Shown: positions 62,526 to 64,000 of the stretch, in pieces
How positions within the stretch are numbered: the first letter of the stretch is position 1
Layout: each line of letters begins with the position of its first letter
Origin: Nocardioides marinus
GTDB taxonomy: Bacteria > Pseudomonadota > Alphaproteobacteria > Rhodobacterales > Rhodobacteraceae
DNA: 64,000 nucleotides
Assembly: GCA_019801415.1 (NCBI GenBank)
Contig: JAHVJD010000005.1
Coordinates: 62,001-126,000 of the forward strand
Reading direction: 5' to 3'
The notes under the pieces: model-generated
Databases searched by the model: none
Told to the model about the DNA's origin: nothing
Seen by the model: only the letters and a program-made list of their open reading frames with translations
Made by a program: the position numbers and the translations under genes

Positions 62526-63746
62526 CTAAAGCAGCAGCTGCGGATCCGCCCCCATGTCCAACCCGGGAAAGACCACATTTTCAAGGTCGCGTTGCGTCGC
62601 GCCAGTCGCACCGTGCAAAAGCCAGGCCAAGTGGCTGCGCACGTCCCCTGTGGGCATCAGGTCGCGCCGGTCGTAAAGATCCGCCTCCGCAAGGCCCGGC
62701 CACTGCCCCAGCACCCGACCGCCCCGCAGCGCGCCCCCCGCCAACAGCATCGCCCCGCCCGTGCCGTGGTCCGTGCCGCCAGTGCCATTCTCGCGGGCGG
62801 TCCGTCCGAACTCGGTCACGGCGACAACAACCGTTTTCTGCCAGACCGGAGCCCCGACACCGTCGCGCAAGGTCAGGATCGTGTCCGACAACCGCCCCAG
62901 CGCCGAAGTCAGTCCGGCAGCCTGGCGAAAATGCGTGTCCCATCCGTTGATGGAAAAAGCCGCAATCCGGGCGTCGCCGCTGAGCTGCTGCGCCGCGTAG
63001 TCCGCGACCTGCGTATGAGCCTTGCCAGACGGTGGCTGCATCATCGTCTGCATCGACCCGTCTTCCTCGCTGTCCTCGGAACCGCCATCGCCAAGCGACA
63101 GATCCCCGCGGGTCAGTTCCAGCGCCTCGTTCAGGGCGCGGTGAAACAGCGGGTCATCCTCCATCAGCAGCCCCGCCAGACGCTCGGCCTGCGGCGACAT
63201 TGCCAAGCCGGCACCCGGTGCCCATTGCGAGACCGGAGCAGCCCCTTCCAGCATCAGCAGTCTTTCGTGGCCGATGGCGAAAGCGGTGCGCGCTTCGACC
63301 TCCGGCATCTGCTGCAACATGCGGTTCAACCAGCCACCATCTGCGGTGCCGAGCGCCATTGTGCCGGCCTCCAGCAGGTCCTGACCATCAAAGTGGCTGC
63401 GCCGGTCGCGATAGGGCGTGGAAACCGCCTGCACGAACCCAAGCTCACCGCGCTGCCACAGCGGCATCAGGTTGGCGAGGCCGGGATGCAGCGCATAAAA
63501 CCCGTCCAGATCCGCCGCCCCGGCCTGTGGCCCGGCTGACAGGGACTTGCGCAACTTGGCGAGATCGGGGTCGCCATAGGGCTGCACCACGTCGAGCGCA
63601 TCCATCCCGCCGCGCAGGATAATGACCACCAGCCGGGTCTCCCAAGGCGCGGCGGCAAAGCTGACCGGCGTCAGCAGCGGGCTGGCCGCCAGTGAGCAGC
63701 CCATGGCGGCTGTGCGGGTCAGAAAGGAACGGCGGGACAACGTCAT
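62526..63746 (-). CDS. DUF1501 family protein, Tat-exported
   Basis: A 406-residue protein of the DUF1501 family (alkaline-phosphatase-like fold). It has a Tat signal, SRRSFLTR at residues 4-11, followed by a hydrophobic stretch and AAP. Conserved segments are VVIILRGGMDALDVVQPYGD near 40 and, near 295, TEFGRTARENGTGGTDHGTGG (key residues EFGRT and TDHG). DUF1501 proteins are paired with DUF1800 proteins, and the DUF1800 gene lies 15 bp upstream here. The substrate and role are unknown. Confidence 0.93.
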   Translation of the reverse strand: MTLSRRSFLTRTAAMGCSLAASPLLTPVSFAAAPWETRLVVIILRGGMDALDVVQPYGDPDLAKLRKSLSAGPQAGAADLDGFYALHPGLANLMPLWQRGELGFVQAVSTPYRDRRSHFDGQDLLEAGTMALGTADGGWLNRMLQQMPEVEARTAFAIGHERLLMLEGAAPVSQWAPGAGLAMSPQAERLAGLLMEDDPLFHRALNEALELTRGDLSLGDGGSEDSEEDGSMQTMMQPPSGKAHTQVADYAAQQLSGDARIAAFSINGWDTHFRQAAGLTSALGRLSDTILTLRDGVGAPVWQKTVVVAVTEFGRTARENGTGGTDHGTGGAMLLAGGALRGGRVLGQWPGLAEADLYDRRDLMPTGDVRSHLAWLLHGATGATQRDLENVVFPGLDMGADPQLLL

Positions 63747-63761
63747 GGCGATCTCCTGGTC

Positions 63762-64000
63762 TCAGCGGCGCTGGAAGGCCGGGGCGGACAGCACCAGCCC
63801 GATAGCCTCCGCCCGTGTTTCGGCCGCCCCGGCCGCGAATTGCACCCGTGCATCCGCGAAGTGCCCCAAGGCAGTGGCTGCAAACTGTCGCGGATCCGGC
63901 AAAGGCTCGGTCAGTTGCCGCGGCGCGGCCAGCGCCCAGCGCAACCGCGCCGCCAGTGCGGCGGGCGTGATCCAGGCGCTGTCTTCTTCGGGCCAACCAT
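63762..64000 (-). CDS. DUF1800 family protein, C-terminal part
   Basis: The last 78 residues of a DUF1800 protein, cut by the right window edge. The visible part has the family end: DSAWITPAALAARLRWA, then LPDPRQFAATALG, and finishes GLVLSAPAFQRR, the usual DUF1800 C-terminus. The DUF1501 gene follows after 15 bp, and the two form the standard pair. The start lies outside the window. Confidence 0.88.
   Translation of the reverse strand, partial: GWPEEDSAWITPAALAARLRWALAAPRQLTEPLPDPRQFAATALGHFADARVQFAAGAAETRAEAIGLVLSAPAFQRR

Overview
The window is GC-rich bacterial chromosome, almost certainly from a marine Roseobacter-group alphaproteobacterium (Rhodobacteraceae). The evidence is gene content: GcrA cell-cycle regulator, a bioBFDAGC operon with a BioR-type box, DUF1467 next to methylmalonyl-CoA epimerase, two DUF6455 proteins, monomeric NADP isocitrate dehydrogenase, and a betaine/TMAO-type ABC importer together with a dimethylglycine dehydrogenase-like protein. 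No rRNA, tRNA, CRISPR array, phage or insertion sequence was seen. About 66 protein genes are supported, two of them cut by the window edges.

Layout. 1-2.4 kb: end of a BMP-type nucleoside/purine importer operon. 2.5-8.2 kb: lipoprotein, HlyD adaptor with a small membrane partner, then aldo/keto reductase, FAD oxidoreductase and methyltransferase genes and a PRC-barrel protein. 8.4-19.5 kb: catabolic enzymes (dimethylglycine dehydrogenase-like, FAD-linked lactate/glycolate-type oxidase, gamma-glutamyltransferase, 2-hydroxyacid dehydrogenase), an SH3 protein and isocitrate dehydrogenase. 19.6-27.8 kb: chemoreceptor, DUF2478 NTPase and an osmolyte/methylamine importer with two related binding proteins. 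27.9-40 kb: two divergent cofactor operons, biotin (bioBFDAGC, minus) and thiamine (thiCOSGEFD, plus). They share a 461-bp control region holding a BioR box on the biotin side and a TPP riboswitch on the thiamine side.

40-49.3 kb: isochorismatase-like hydrolase, argD-argF, an EamA exporter, ABC-2 permease, gcrA, YHS protein, YghU-type GST, and an SseB-like/uracil-DNA-glycosylase pair. 49.5-54.2 kb: capsule export and Kdo genes (KpsT-like ATPase, KpsE-like protein, kdsA, phosphohexomutase) without a KpsM permease in view. 54.2-64 kb: AsmA protein, paired DUF6455 genes, IMPACT-family protein, M48 protease, DUF167, nitroreductase, EI24/CysZ-like protein, DUF1467-epimerase, an orphan response regulator with a 46-residue membrane peptide, and a DUF1800-DUF1501 pair.

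The window is mostly ordinary core metabolism. The most unusual signals are regulatory or structural. The terminator behind argF contains the likely ribosome-binding site of the next gene. A perfect inverted repeat has the Shine-Dalgarno of the nitroreductase gene as its loop. A 17-bp palindrome lies upstream of the osmolyte importer. A short GAGTATTT-type repeat is dispersed in intergenic DNA. A cluster of four hairpins lies at 54.3-54.4 kb. At protein level, ThiF carries a rhodanese-like tail and BioG carries a GC-rich insertion with two C7 tracts.
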